This document shows, piece after piece, positions 38,261 to 47,128 of a stretch of 64,000 bases of DNA (position 1 is the first letter of the stretch; each line of letters starts with the position of its first letter). The notes under the pieces were generated by a model that was not told where the DNA came from, searched no databases, and saw only the letters and a list, made by a program, of their open reading frames with translations. A program made the position numbers and the translations under genes. Origin of the DNA: Delftia sp. PS-11 (GTDB taxonomy: Bacteria > Pseudomonadota > Gammaproteobacteria > Burkholderiales > Burkholderiaceae_C); the NCBI RefSeq assembly GCF_029870285.1, contig NZ_JACSYA010000001.1, positions 1 through 64,000 on the forward strand, read 5' to 3'.

Positions 38261-39697
38261 GTGCCATCACTCTCCATGCAGGCCGCCATGCAACTTCCAC
38301 TGAAATTTGCGCTGCTGTCGATCCTGGCCATGCTGGCCGCCCTGGGCCTGGTCGCAGCCACCGTGCAGCACCAGACGCTGGCGCTCGCGCACCAGGAGCG
38401 TGAGCTGGTCGAGGCCGCCTACCTGCACAGCAAGGAAACCGAGCTGCGGCACTACGTGCAGCTTGCCAGCAGTGCGCTGGCACGCATCCAGGCCGGCGGC
38501 GAGGATACCCCTGCCCTGCAGCGGCTGGCGCTGGACACGCTGGCGCAGATGCGGTTTGGGGAAGACGGCTACTTTTTCGTCTATGACGGCGACGGCAAGG
38601 TGCTGCTGGACCCCTTGCAGATGGGGCTGGCGGGCGTGGACCTGTGCGATCCGGGCAGCCCCGCCAGCGCCGGGCCCGCCAACCGCATCCTCGACAAGGC
38701 GCGCAGCGGCGGCGGCATCGTGCACTACAACTGGCACAAGCCTTCGTCCCAGCGCATGGTCGACAAGCTGGGCTATGTCACCACGGTGCCCGCCTGGGGC
38801 TGGTCGCTGGGCACGGGCCTGTATCTGGACGATGTGCAGGAGGCGCTGCGCAAGATCGACGAAAGCGCGCAGGCCAATATCGAAGCCACGCGCTGGCGCA
38901 TCCTGGGGATTGCCGCGCTGGGTATCGTGCTGATCGGCGTGGCGGGCATGGCCCTGTACCTCAGCGACCACCGGATATCGAGCAGCAAGCTGCAGCAGCT
39001 GGCCCAGCGCGTCGTGCGCTCGCAGGAAGAAGAGCGCACGCGCGTGGCGCGCGAGCTGCATGACGGCGTGGTGCAGGTGCTGGTGTCGTCGAAATTCCTG
39101 CTCGAAACCGCGCAGGCCCAGCTGCGCCAGCTGGCGCAGCAAACGCCCGGAGTCGTACCGCGCATGGTGGACCAGGGCCTGGAACGCATCAACCATGCGC
39201 TGCTGGAAATCCGCCGCGTCTCCCACGGGCTGCGCCCCGCACTGCTCGATGACCTGGGCCTGGCGCCCGCGCTGGCGCTGATGAGCCAGCAGATGCACAG
39301 CGACGGCGGCACGCACATGCGCTTTGCCACGCACGGCGAGGCACGCGCGCTGCCCGGCGGCCATGCCACGGCGCTGTTCCGTGTGGCCCAGGAGGCGGTG
39401 ATGAACGCGCAGATGCATGCGCAGGCCGCCCGCATCGAGGTGTCGCTGCACTTCCAGCGCCGCCGCGTCATGCTCGAAGTGCACGACGACGGACAGGGCT
39501 TCGACATGGGGCGCGTGCAGCGCGACGGCCAGGGCGGCATCGGCCTGCGCAATATGCGCGAGCGCATAGAAGGGCTGGGCGGCAGGCTGAACATCCACTC
39601 CGGCCGGCAAGGCACGCGCCTGATCGCCACACTGCCGCTGGAGGCAGATGCCACGGCATCACCATCCCACACCGAACTGGCACAGGCGGCCCTATGA
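38261..39697 (+). CDS. Cache-domain sensor histidine kinase of the NarX/UhpB (HisKA_3) type
   Basis: A 478-residue kinase: first membrane helix (FALLSILAMLAALGLVAATV), a single-Cache-type periplasmic domain (about 40-215, with MRFGEDGYFFVYDGDGKVLL and GYVTTVPAWGWSLGTGLYLD), second helix (ILGIAALGIVLIGVAGMALY), and HisKA_3 with the phospho-acceptor in RTRVARELHDGVVQVLV. The HATPase part includes VAQEAVMNAQMHAQA and GQGGIGLRNMRERIEGLGG. GTG 38261 has AAGGA upstream; ATG 38276 and 38288 are alternatives. It is coupled by an ATGA overlap to a NarL-type regulator and preceded by the NtrC/sigma-54 elements. Cache domains bind small ligands such as organic acids or amino acids; the ligand is unknown. 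Confidence 0.92.
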   Translation: MPSLSMQAAMQLPLKFALLSILAMLAALGLVAATVQHQTLALAHQERELVEAAYLHSKETELRHYVQLASSALARIQAGGEDTPALQRLALDTLAQMRFGEDGYFFVYDGDGKVLLDPLQMGLAGVDLCDPGSPASAGPANRILDKARSGGGIVHYNWHKPSSQRMVDKLGYVTTVPAWGWSLGTGLYLDDVQEALRKIDESAQANIEATRWRILGIAALGIVLIGVAGMALYLSDHRISSSKLQQLAQRVVRSQEEERTRVARELHDGVVQVLVSSKFLLETAQAQLRQLAQQTPGVVPRMVDQGLERINHALLEIRRVSHGLRPALLDDLGLAPALALMSQQMHSDGGTHMRFATHGEARALPGGHATALFRVAQEAVMNAQMHAQAARIEVSLHFQRRRVMLEVHDDGQGFDMGRVQRDGQGGIGLRNMRERIEGLGGRLNIHSGRQGTRLIATLPLEADATASPSHTELAQAAL

Positions 39698-40365
39698 CCC
39701 AAGCCATACGCATCCTTCTGGTGGACGACCACCCTCTCGTGCGCGACGGCGTGTCCATGCGCCTGCAGGCCACGGAACATCTGCGCGTCGCGGGCGAGGC
39801 CGCCAGCCTGGCCGAAGCGCTGGCGCTGGCGGGGCCACTGGCGCCCGATATCGTGCTCACCGACATCCGCATGCCTGGCGCCAGCGGCATTGACCTTGCG
39901 GCACGGTTCCGCGAGCAGCACCCGCTGGTGCGCGTGCTGGTGCTGTCCATGCACGAGGACCCGGAGTATGTGCGCCGCGCCGTGGCCCTGGGCGCGCGCG
40001 GCTATGTGCTCAAGGATGCGCCGGCCCAGCAGCTCATCGAAGCCATCGAGACAGTGCATCGTGGCGGCCACTACTTCAGCCCTGGCCTGCGCCCCGTGGC
40101 AGAGGCGCCCCTGCCCGCGCCCGGCAGGGCCCTGACACCACGCGAGGCCAGCGTGCTGCAGTGGGTGGCCGAAGGCCGCTCGAACAAGGAAATCGCCGCC
40201 CTGATGGGCACCTCGGTGCGCACCGTGGAGACCCACCGCCTGCACCTGCGCCGCAAGCTGCGCATCGACGGCCAGGCGGCCTTCATCAAGTACGCCGTGG
40301 ACCACGCCGATCTGCTGACCGGCGCACGGCAGGCTCCTGTCAGTGCGTGTGCGCCGCCCCGCTGA
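39694..40365 (+). CDS. NarL/LuxR-type response regulator
   Basis: A 223-residue regulator with a receiver domain (ILLVDDHPLVRDGV; phospho-Asp in IVLTDIRMPGASGIDLA; YVLKDAPAQQLIEAI) and a C-terminal LuxR helix-turn-helix (LTPREASVLQWVAEGRSNKE, then GTSVRTVETHRLHLRRKL). It overlaps the kinase gene by four bases (ATGA), so it is its partner. Its last 26 bases overlap the converging ZIP transporter gene. The paired ACTACGCAG sequences in the upstream intergenic region are candidate sites for it. Confidence 0.94.
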   Translation: MTQAIRILLVDDHPLVRDGVSMRLQATEHLRVAGEAASLAEALALAGPLAPDIVLTDIRMPGASGIDLAARFREQHPLVRVLVLSMHEDPEYVRRAVALGARGYVLKDAPAQQLIEAIETVHRGGHYFSPGLRPVAEAPLPAPGRALTPREASVLQWVAEGRSNKEIAALMGTSVRTVETHRLHLRRKLRIDGQAAFIKYAVDHADLLTGARQAPVSACAPPR

Positions 40366-41179
40366 CCACGGTGACGAGCACGATGCCCAGCAGCAGCCAG
40401 CCCACCTGGGCCACGGTCTCGCGGGCGCTCAGGCGCTTTTGCAGCTGGGGAATCAGATCGGCCAGCGCCACATAGATGAAGCTGCTGGAGGCCACAGCCA
40501 GGAAGTAAGGCAGCAGATCCTGCAGCTGGCCCACCAGGAAATAGCCGGTCACGCCGCCCAGTGTGGTCACGGCACCGGCCATGGAGACCTTGATCAGGGC
40601 CACGCGCCGGTTGGTGCTGGACTGGCGCAGCACCACCAGATCGCCCATGTGGTGCGGCACCTCGTGGGCCAGCACCGACACGGCGGCAATCAGACCCAGG
40701 CGCAGGTCGGCCATGAAGGCCGAGGCGATCAGCACGCCGTCGCCAAAGCAGTGCACACTGTCGCCGGTCAGCACGGCCCAGCCGCTGCCGCTGCGTCCAT
40801 GGCCGTGCCCATGGGCGTGGCTGTGTTCATGGTCATGGCTGTGTTCATGATGGTGCGCATGCTCCCCATGGGCATGGCCGTGGGCCTCGCCATGCTCGTG
40901 CCCGTGGTGCCACAGTTCCGCCTTGGACAGGAGAAAGAAGAACACCAGGCCCACCAGCAGCGTGATGAACAGGTCATGCGCTCCGGCCTCGCTCTCGAAC
41001 GCTTCGGGCAGCAGGTGCATGAAGGCCGTGGCCAGCAGCGCGCCTGCGGCCAGGCTCAGCAGCCGCTGGGGCATCATCCCCGCAGAACGTGCCGCCCCCA
41101 CACCCATCAACAAAGCGGCCACCCAGACACTGCCAATACCAGCAGCCAGGGTGGCCAGAATGATTGCTCCCAACGTCAT
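40340..41179 (-). CDS. ZIP-family divalent metal transporter
   Basis: A 279-residue membrane protein with eight predicted helices that imports Zn or a similar metal. The large cytoplasmic loop (about residues 90-130) is unusually His-rich (repeats such as [20 protein letters not shown]). The transport site shows [13 protein letters not shown] and [15 protein letters not shown], the paired histidine motifs of helices 4 and 5; the first has D where HNxxDG is usual. The protein ends AAHTH. It converges on the NarL-type regulator gene with a 26-base overlap. Confidence 0.92.
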   Translation of the reverse strand: MTLGAIILATLAAGIGSVWVAALLMGVGAARSAGMMPQRLLSLAAGALLATAFMHLLPEAFESEAGAHDLFITLLVGLVFFFLLSKAELWHHGHEHGEAHGHAHGEHAHHHEHSHDHEHSHAHGHGHGRSGSGWAVLTGDSVHCFGDGVLIASAFMADLRLGLIAAVSVLAHEVPHHMGDLVVLRQSSTNRRVALIKVSMAGAVTTLGGVTGYFLVGQLQDLLPYFLAVASSSFIYVALADLIPQLQKRLSARETVAQVGWLLLGIVLVTVVSGAAHTH

Positions 41180-41372
41180 AGCGATCCGTGCTTCAACCGT
41201 ATGCCTTTGCAGGCGAAACCTGCCAATTCTGCAGGAAAACGGGCCCGGACGCTGGCGCGGCCTGCGTTCCCATGGAGGGTGCAGGCCGCGATGGCGCGGG
41301 CCCTTGGAATCAGCCTACATGAGCTGTCAAGCCCCCTGGCGGCAGATGCGCCCAGGGGAGCGGTGGCTGCGG

Positions 41373-42266
41373 TTATTGCACGCCGTGCTGCTGGAACCAG
41401 GCCAGCATGCGCTTCCAGCCGTCGCCGGCCGCCTGCTCGCGGTAGCTGGGCCGGTAGTCGGCATGGAAGGCATGGGGCGCATCGGGATAGACCACGAACT
41501 CCGAGGCCCTGGCAGCGGTGCTCCCCTGCTTGAGGGCCTCGCGCATGCGCTCCACGGACTCCAGGGGAATGCCCGTGTCCTGCCCGCCATACAGGCCGAG
41601 CACGGGTGCCTTGAGGCCGGACACCAGCTCCAGTGGGTGGCGTGGCTGCAACGCGGTCTTGGCGCCTTCCAGGCGGCCGTACCAGGCCACACCGGCCTTG
41701 ACCGGGCCATGGGCTGCGTAGAGCCAGGTGATGCGCCCGCCCCAGCAAAAGCCCGTGATGGCCGCACGCGCCGTGTCGCCGCCCTGGGTGGCGGCCCACT
41801 GCAGCGCTGCATCCAGGTCGCCCATGACCTGCTCGTCGGGCACCTTGGAGACCAGCTCGCTCATGAGCCTGGCGATTTCGCCATAGGCCTTGGGGTCGCC
41901 CTGGCGCGCATACAGATCGGGGGCGATCGCCAGATAGCCGGCGCGCGCCAGGCGCCGGCAGGTGTCGGCGATGTACTCATGCACGCCAAAAATCTCGGAA
42001 ACCACCAGCACCACGGGCAGGTCTTTCCTGCCTGCAGGCGCAGCGCGGTAGGCCGGCACCTGGAAGCCCTGGGAGGCGAAGCGGACCTCGCCTGCGGTCA
42101 GGCCATCGGCCGGTGTGGATATGGCCGTCTGGGCCATCAGCGGCGTAGCTGCCGCTGCATAGCCCAGGCCCAGGGCCGTCTGCAAGGCCAGCCGCCGCGA
42201 AGGGCCGGCCTCGCCGCTGCGCCCCGGAACCAGGGCCATCAGGTCCTGCTGCTGATCATCACGCAT
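41373..42266 (-). CDS. Dienelactone hydrolase family protein, probably exported
   Basis: A 297-residue alpha/beta hydrolase. The Cys-Asp-His triad is complete: GFCWGGRITWLYAA with the nucleophile Cys, YGGQDTGIP with the Asp, and PHAFHADYRPSYRE with the His. The N-terminus PSRRLALQTALGLGYAAAA followed by TPLMAQ looks like a Tat-type signal, so the protein may act in the periplasm. GAGGAG lies six bases before ATG 42266. That ribosome-binding site lies inside the end of the broken HXXEE gene upstream. Substrate is unknown; the family includes lactonases and esterases. Confidence 0.9.
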   Translation of the reverse strand: MRDDQQQDLMALVPGRSGEAGPSRRLALQTALGLGYAAAATPLMAQTAISTPADGLTAGEVRFASQGFQVPAYRAAPAGRKDLPVVLVVSEIFGVHEYIADTCRRLARAGYLAIAPDLYARQGDPKAYGEIARLMSELVSKVPDEQVMGDLDAALQWAATQGGDTARAAITGFCWGGRITWLYAAHGPVKAGVAWYGRLEGAKTALQPRHPLELVSGLKAPVLGLYGGQDTGIPLESVERMREALKQGSTAARASEFVVYPDAPHAFHADYRPSYREQAAGDGWKRMLAWFQQHGVQ

Positions 42267-42550
42267 GCATTGCTCCTCGGTATTGAGAAGCGGCCAAGTC
42301 TACGCTGCCTGCGTGATGGCCGCGCGGCGCTGCCGCCAGCGGCGCGCAGAGGCCCTGGGCCAGTGTCAATACGAGCATGGTCGCAAGCCAGGGCTCAGGC
42401 GCATACAGCCTTGGCAGGCAGCTGGGTGGGCAATGCCTGAACAGGCTGATGCGCCCCCCCCCGCCACTCTTCTGCATTGTGCAGCGCAAATACAGCCAGC
42501 AGCGCCAGCCAAAGCCATCGGCGTTCATGCACAACCGTGGTGGATTGCAT
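42259..42550 (-). pseudogene. Frameshifted and truncated HXXEE-domain membrane protein gene
   Basis: A strong ribosome-binding site (GGGAGGGAG) precedes ATG 42550, giving MQSTTVVHERRWLWLALLAV with the family's HxxEE signature in FALHNAEEW. The frame then hits a run of nine G (C on the plus strand, 42454-42462). Losing one G would join it to RISLFRHCPPSCLPRLYAP and a second helix, ATMLVLTLAQGL, ending at 42259. As sequenced the frame continues into a different, shorter tail ending at 42395. Even the repaired product has about 96 residues against the usual 150 or more, so the 3' part is also lost. Function of the family is unknown. Confidence 0.6.
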
Positions 42551-42645
42551 GCTCCCTCCCATCGCCGGACATGGTGCAGCGGCTTGCGCAGGATCGGTTG
42601 TAGCGTGCACTGAAGCCGGCCACACACCGCCTTCAGCGCATGCAC

Positions 42646-45486
42646 TCAGTGCGCCTTGTCCCAGTCGGGGCCTACGCCGACCTCGGCCAGCAGGGGCACC
42701 TTCAGCTCGGCCACGCCCGCCATCAGGCGCGGAATCTCGGCGCGCAGCCAGTCCACATCCCTCTCGGGCAGCTCGAACACCAGTTCGTCGTGCACCTGCA
42801 TGATGACGCGGACACTGGGGCGCGTGGCATCGAGTTCAGCCTGCACGGCGACCATGGCCTTCTTGATGAGGTCGGCAGCCGTTCCCTGCATGGGTGCGTT
42901 GATGGCCTGGCGCTCCGCGCCCTTCTTGCGCGGGCCGCTGCCGCCATTGATCTCCGGCAGATACAGGCGCCGGCCGAAGACGGTCTCCACATAGCCGTGC
43001 GCGCGCGCGAATTCCACCGTTTCATCCATGTAGCGCTTGACGCCCGGATAGCGCTGGAAATAGCGGTCGATGTAGGCGGCTGCGGCCTTGGTCTCGATGC
43101 CGAGGTTCTTGGCCAGGCCAAAGCTGCTCATGCCGTAGATCAGGCCGAAATTGATGACCTTGGCATAGCGGCGCTGCTCGCTGCTGACCTGCTCCAGCGC
43201 CACGCCGAAGACTTCCGCAGCCGTGGCGCGGTGCACGTCGCGGCCCTCCTGGAAGGCGCGCAGCAGCGATTCGTCGCCCGACAGGTGGGCCATGATGCGC
43301 AGCTCAATCTGCGAATAGTCGGCGCTGGCGATCACATGGCCGGGCGCGGCGATGAAGGCTTCGCGCACGCGCCGGCCTTCGGGCGTGCGGATGGGAATGT
43401 TCTGCAGGTTGGGCTCGTTGCTGGACAGGCGACCCGTCACGGCCACCGCCTGGGCATAGTGCGTGTGCACGCGGCCCGTGCGCGGCAGCGCCAGCTGGGC
43501 CAGCTTGTCTGTGTAGGTGCCCTTGAGCTTGGACAGGCTGCGGTGCTCCAGCAGCTTGGCGGGCAGCGGGTAGTCCTCGGCCAGCTTCTCCAGCACCTCC
43601 TCGTCGGTGCTGCGCGCGCCTGTGGCGGTCTTTTTCACCACGGGCATGCCCAGCTTGTCGAAGAAGATCTCGCCCAGCTGCTTGGGGCTGGCCAGGTTGA
43701 AAGGCTGGCCGGCGATCTCGTAGGCTTGCTGCTCCAGCTGCACGATGCGCTGGCCCAGGTCGTTGCTCTGCCGGGCCAGCGTGGCCGCGTCGATGAGCAC
43801 GCCATTGCGCTCGATGCGAAACAGCGCCTCGCTGGTGGCGATCTCCAGCTCGTAAATGCCGCGCAGGCCCGCATGTTCCTGCAGCTGGGGCCAGAGCACA
43901 CGGTGCACATCCAGCGTCTGGTCGGCATCCTCGCAGGCATAGGCCGCCGCCTTGTCCACCGGCACCTGGGCAAACGGTATCTGGTGCACGCCCTTGCCAC
44001 ACAGGTCCTCGTAGCTGATGCCCGTGCGCTGGACATGGCGCAGCGCCAGGCTGGCCAGACCGTGGGGACGGTGCACTTCGAGCACATAGCTTTGCAGCAT
44101 GGTGTCGTGCACATAGCCGCGCACCTCGATGCCCGCATTGGCAAAAACATGGCGGTCGTACTTCACATGCTGGCCCAGCTTGGGCCGGGACGCATCCTCC
44201 AGCCAGGGCCGCAGGCGCGCCAGCACCTCATCCACCGGCAGCTGCTCGGGCGCATCCGGGCCGGCATGGCGCAGCGGAATGTAGGCGGCAGCGCCGGGCT
44301 CCACACTCAGCGAGATGCCGACAATCTCGGCGCGCATCTCATCGAGCGAAGTGGTCTCGGTATCCAGGGCCGTGAGTTCGGCCGCCTGCACCCTGGCCAG
44401 CCAGCGGTCCAGCGCTTCCCAGGTCAGCACCACGTCATAGGCCAGCGTGCGCTGCTGGACGGCCTCGGCATCGGCCGTGGCCTGGACGGACTCGGCCTGC
44501 TCCTCGGCGAACATGTCGCCCGTGGACTGGTCGGCGCGCGGCCTGGCCGCCTTGCGCCCGGTCTGGACGGCCTCGACCGGGTCGGGTTCGGGCGCGGCAC
44601 CGCCCAGCGCACGCGCCAGGCCTTTGAAGCCGTAGCGCTCGTAGAAGCTGCGCAGCGGCGCGGTGTCAGGGTCACGCATGGCCAGGGCCTGCAGGCCGGG
44701 CATGCCGGGCACCTGGGCGTCCAGATCGCAATCGGTCTTCATGGTCACCAGCTGGCGGCTCAGGGCCAGCTGGCCCGAGGCGATGGCATCGCGCAGATTC
44801 TGGCCGGCCACGCCCTTGATGCTGCCGGCAGCGGCGATCAGGCCGTCGAGCGTGCCGTGCTCGGCCAGCCACTTGGCCGCCGTCTTGGGGCCGACCTTGG
44901 CCACGCCGGGCACGTTGTCCACGGCATCGCCGACCAGGGCCTGGTAATCGATCATCAGCGTGGGCGGCACGCCGAACTCGGCCGTCACGCCGGCCACGTC
45001 GCGGCGCTTGCCGCTCATGGTGTCCATGACCATGATGTGCTCGTCCACCAGCTGCGACAGATCCTTGTCGCCGCTGGAGATCACCACCTGAACGCCCTGG
45101 GCGGCAGCAGCCTTGGCCAGCGTGCCGATCACATCATCGGCTTCCACACCCTGAATGGCCAGCACCGGCCAGCCCAGCAGGCGCACCACCTCGTGGATGG
45201 GCTCGATCTGCGCGCGCAGATCGTCGGGCATGGGCGCGCGGTGGGCCTTGTATTCGGGGTACAGCGCATCGCGGAAGGTCGGTCCGCTGGTGTCGAACAC
45301 ACAGGCCGCATATTCGGCAGGGACTTCCTTTTTCAGCGCCTGGAGCATGTTGATCATGCCGCGAATGGCGCCCGTGGCGGGGCTGGCCGGGTTGCCGGGC
45401 TCGGCGCGCAGGTCCGGCATGGCGTGGTAGGCGCGGTACAGGTAGCTGGAGCCGTCGATCAGCACCAGGGTCTTGGAATTGCTCAT
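42646..45486 (-). CDS. polA: DNA polymerase I
   Basis: A 946-residue family A polymerase for Okazaki-fragment processing and repair. The 5'-nuclease domain starts TLVLIDGSSYLYRAYHAMPD and has ISSGDKDLSQLV and VGDAVDNVPGVAKVGPKTA. The 3'-5' exonuclease domain keeps LTALDTETTSLDEM and VKYDRHVFANAG, so proofreading is probably active. The polymerase domain has IASADYSQIELRIMAHLSGD, NFGLIYGMSSFGLAKNLG and IMQVHDELVFELPE. The start at 45486 (MSNSKTLVL) gives the standard N-terminus. It is divergent from the DUF2782 gene with 71 bp between them, the usual Burkholderiales arrangement. A long opposite-strand frame is a shadow. Confidence 0.97.
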   Translation of the reverse strand: MSNSKTLVLIDGSSYLYRAYHAMPDLRAEPGNPASPATGAIRGMINMLQALKKEVPAEYAACVFDTSGPTFRDALYPEYKAHRAPMPDDLRAQIEPIHEVVRLLGWPVLAIQGVEADDVIGTLAKAAAAQGVQVVISSGDKDLSQLVDEHIMVMDTMSGKRRDVAGVTAEFGVPPTLMIDYQALVGDAVDNVPGVAKVGPKTAAKWLAEHGTLDGLIAAAGSIKGVAGQNLRDAIASGQLALSRQLVTMKTDCDLDAQVPGMPGLQALAMRDPDTAPLRSFYERYGFKGLARALGGAAPEPDPVEAVQTGRKAARPRADQSTGDMFAEEQAESVQATADAEAVQQRTLAYDVVLTWEALDRWLARVQAAELTALDTETTSLDEMRAEIVGISLSVEPGAAAYIPLRHAGPDAPEQLPVDEVLARLRPWLEDASRPKLGQHVKYDRHVFANAGIEVRGYVHDTMLQSYVLEVHRPHGLASLALRHVQRTGISYEDLCGKGVHQIPFAQVPVDKAAAYACEDADQTLDVHRVLWPQLQEHAGLRGIYELEIATSEALFRIERNGVLIDAATLARQSNDLGQRIVQLEQQAYEIAGQPFNLASPKQLGEIFFDKLGMPVVKKTATGARSTDEEVLEKLAEDYPLPAKLLEHRSLSKLKGTYTDKLAQLALPRTGRVHTHYAQAVAVTGRLSSNEPNLQNIPIRTPEGRRVREAFIAAPGHVIASADYSQIELRIMAHLSGDESLLRAFQEGRDVHRATAAEVFGVALEQVSSEQRRYAKVINFGLIYGMSSFGLAKNLGIETKAAAAYIDRYFQRYPGVKRYMDETVEFARAHGYVETVFGRRLYLPEINGGSGPRKKGAERQAINAPMQGTAADLIKKAMVAVQAELDATRPSVRVIMQVHDELVFELPERDVDWLRAEIPRLMAGVAELKVPLLAEVGVGPDWDKAH

Positions 45487-45522
45487 GCAGCGATTGTGCA
45501 CGTGCAGGCCCGCCAGCGGGCC

Positions 45523-45551
45523 GGGACAGGTCTGATCACACGTCCTACAAT
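45523..45551 (+). promoter_or_regulatory. Sigma-70 promoter placing the start at the DUF2782 ATG
   Basis: GGGACA (45523-45528) and TACAAT (45546-45551) are spaced by 17 bases. The normal seven-base distance to +1 falls on the A of ATG 45558, and there is no ribosome-binding site, which predicts a leaderless mRNA. Confidence 0.55.
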
Positions 45552-45557
45552 GCAGGC

Positions 45558-45920
45558 ATGCGCGCCGCACCACTTCTCCTGCTCCTGAGCCTGGCCGCCA
45601 GTTCCGTGCTGGCCCAAAATTCCACGCCTGCCCCGGCCGCCGATACCACGGCCGCCGCGCCGGGTGCTCCGGCCCCGTCCGCCCAAGAAGGGCGCGACCG
45701 GGCGCAGCAGCGCGTGGAACGCATCCATATCGAGGATGGTGGCAGCCGTGTGGACGAATTGCGCATTGGCGGCCAGACCCGCAACATCACGGTGCAGCCC
45801 AAGGTCGGCGACATGCCGGCCTACGAGGTGCAATCCAACGACGGCGCGCGCGCTTCGCGCAGCCGCGGCGACGGCGACGGCACCAACGGCACGCGCGTCT
45901 GGAACCTCAAGCAGTTCTGA
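45558..45920 (+). CDS. Exported DUF2782 family protein
   Basis: A 120-residue protein with a cleavable signal peptide (LLLLLSLAASSVLA, then QNSTPAP), an Ala/Pro-rich linker and the DUF2782 core (about 50-120): VERIHIEDGGSRVDELRIGG, then NITVQPKVGDMPAYEVQ and the C-terminal RVWNLKQF. Its function is unknown. The gene lies between polA and thrB in many Burkholderiales, as here. It is probably translated from a leaderless mRNA and is followed by a strong hairpin. Confidence 0.88.
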   Translation: MRAAPLLLLLSLAASSVLAQNSTPAPAADTTAAAPGAPAPSAQEGRDRAQQRVERIHIEDGGSRVDELRIGGQTRNITVQPKVGDMPAYEVQSNDGARASRSRGDGDGTNGTRVWNLKQF

Positions 45921-45935
45921 GCCTGCCACGCCAAT

Positions 45936-45973
45936 GCCAAAAGGGCAGCTCCTGAAAGGGCTGCCCTTTTGGC
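45936..45973 (+). terminator. Hairpin terminator after the DUF2782 gene
   Basis: A perfect 14-bp inverted repeat (GCCAAAAGGGCAGC / GCTGCCCTTTTGGC) with a 10-nt loop follows the stop codon by 15 bases. The T-run lies inside the 3' arm rather than after it. Confidence 0.7.
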
Positions 45974-46024
45974 GTACACGACCTATCAACGATTTCCGCC
46001 GTCCCTCGCGGCCGGCACTGCAAC

Positions 46025-46981
46025 ATGGCCGTTTTCACCGAAGTCTCCGAGAAAGACGCACGCGAGCTGCTGCGCCGCATGTCCCTGGGCTCCCTCAAGG
46101 AGCTGCGCGGCATCCAGGGCGGCATCGAAAATACCAACTACTTTCTCACCACCGACCAGGGCGAGTGGGTGTTGACCCTGTTCGAGCGCCTGACTGCCGA
46201 ACAGCTGCCGTTCTACCTGCACCTGATGAAGCATCTGGCGCATGCCGGCATTCCCGTGCCCGATCCGCAGGCAGAAACGCGCAGCGGCGACATTTTGCTG
46301 CGCGTGTGCGGCAAGCCGGCCTCCATCGTCAACCGCCTGCCCGGCAAAAGCGAGCTGTCACCGGCCCCCGCCCACTGCGCGGCCGTGGGCGAGATGCTGG
46401 CGCGCATGCATCTGGCCGGGCGCGGCTACGAGCGCCAGCAGCCCAACCTGCGCGGCCTGCCTTGGTGGAACGAGACCGTGCCCACGGTGATCCCGCACAT
46501 CGACGCACAGACCGCCGAGTTGCTGCGCTCGGAGCTGGCCTTCCAGAACCATGTGGCAGCCTCGCCTGCCTATGCGGGCCTGCCTCGCGGCCCCGTGCAT
46601 GCCGACCTGTTCCGCGACAACGTGATGTTCGAGGGCGAGCGGCTCACCGGCTTTTTCGATTTTTACTTCGCCGGCGTGGACAGCTGGCTGTTCGACCTGG
46701 CCGTCTGCCTCAACGACTGGTGTATCGACCATGCCACAGGCGCCCATGATGCAGCCAAGGCCCAGGCCATGATCGCCGCCTACCAGGGCGTGCGCCCTTT
46801 GAGCACCGAAGAGCGCGAACTGTTCAACCCCATGCTGCGCGCCGGGGCACTGCGTTTTTGGATCTCCCGGCTGTGGGACTTCTATCTGCCGCGCGAGGCA
46901 GCGATGCTGACGCCGCATGACCCCACCCACTTCGAGCGCGTGCTGCGCCAGCGTCTGGCCCATCCCGTGGCACTGGACTGA
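46025..46981 (+). CDS. thrB: Homoserine kinase (aminoglycoside phosphotransferase-fold type)
   Basis: A 318-residue kinase that phosphorylates homoserine in threonine synthesis. It is of the APH-fold type common in Betaproteobacteria, not the GHMP type of E. coli. Motifs: IQGGIENTNYFLTTDQGEWV in the N-lobe, GPVHADLFRDNVMFEGERL as the catalytic loop with the HxDxxxxN pattern, and GFFDFYFAGVDSWLFDLAVC as the metal-binding segment. Length is normal. It lies between the DUF2782 gene and a BPSS1780-type membrane protein gene, a conserved neighbourhood in Burkholderiales. Confidence 0.95.
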   Translation: MAVFTEVSEKDARELLRRMSLGSLKELRGIQGGIENTNYFLTTDQGEWVLTLFERLTAEQLPFYLHLMKHLAHAGIPVPDPQAETRSGDILLRVCGKPASIVNRLPGKSELSPAPAHCAAVGEMLARMHLAGRGYERQQPNLRGLPWWNETVPTVIPHIDAQTAELLRSELAFQNHVAASPAYAGLPRGPVHADLFRDNVMFEGERLTGFFDFYFAGVDSWLFDLAVCLNDWCIDHATGAHDAAKAQAMIAAYQGVRPLSTEERELFNPMLRAGALRFWISRLWDFYLPREAAMLTPHDPTHFERVLRQRLAHPVALD

Positions 46982-47128
46982 GCGCCTGCGGGGCGGCGTG
47001 GCCAAAGAAGGCAAGGGATTTGCAGGCAGCGGCATGGCATCCTCAGGTACAGTCGCCGCTGACGGGCTGCCATCGCAAGGCCGGGCGCAAGGCCCGGTGG
47101 CTGATGGGCTCCTGCCTTTTTCCACCCC

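Noticed and set aside
42640..45588. A 982-codon plus-strand frame opposite polA
   Set aside because: It mirrors the polA coding frame and has no recognisable domain; polA motifs are complete on the minus strand.
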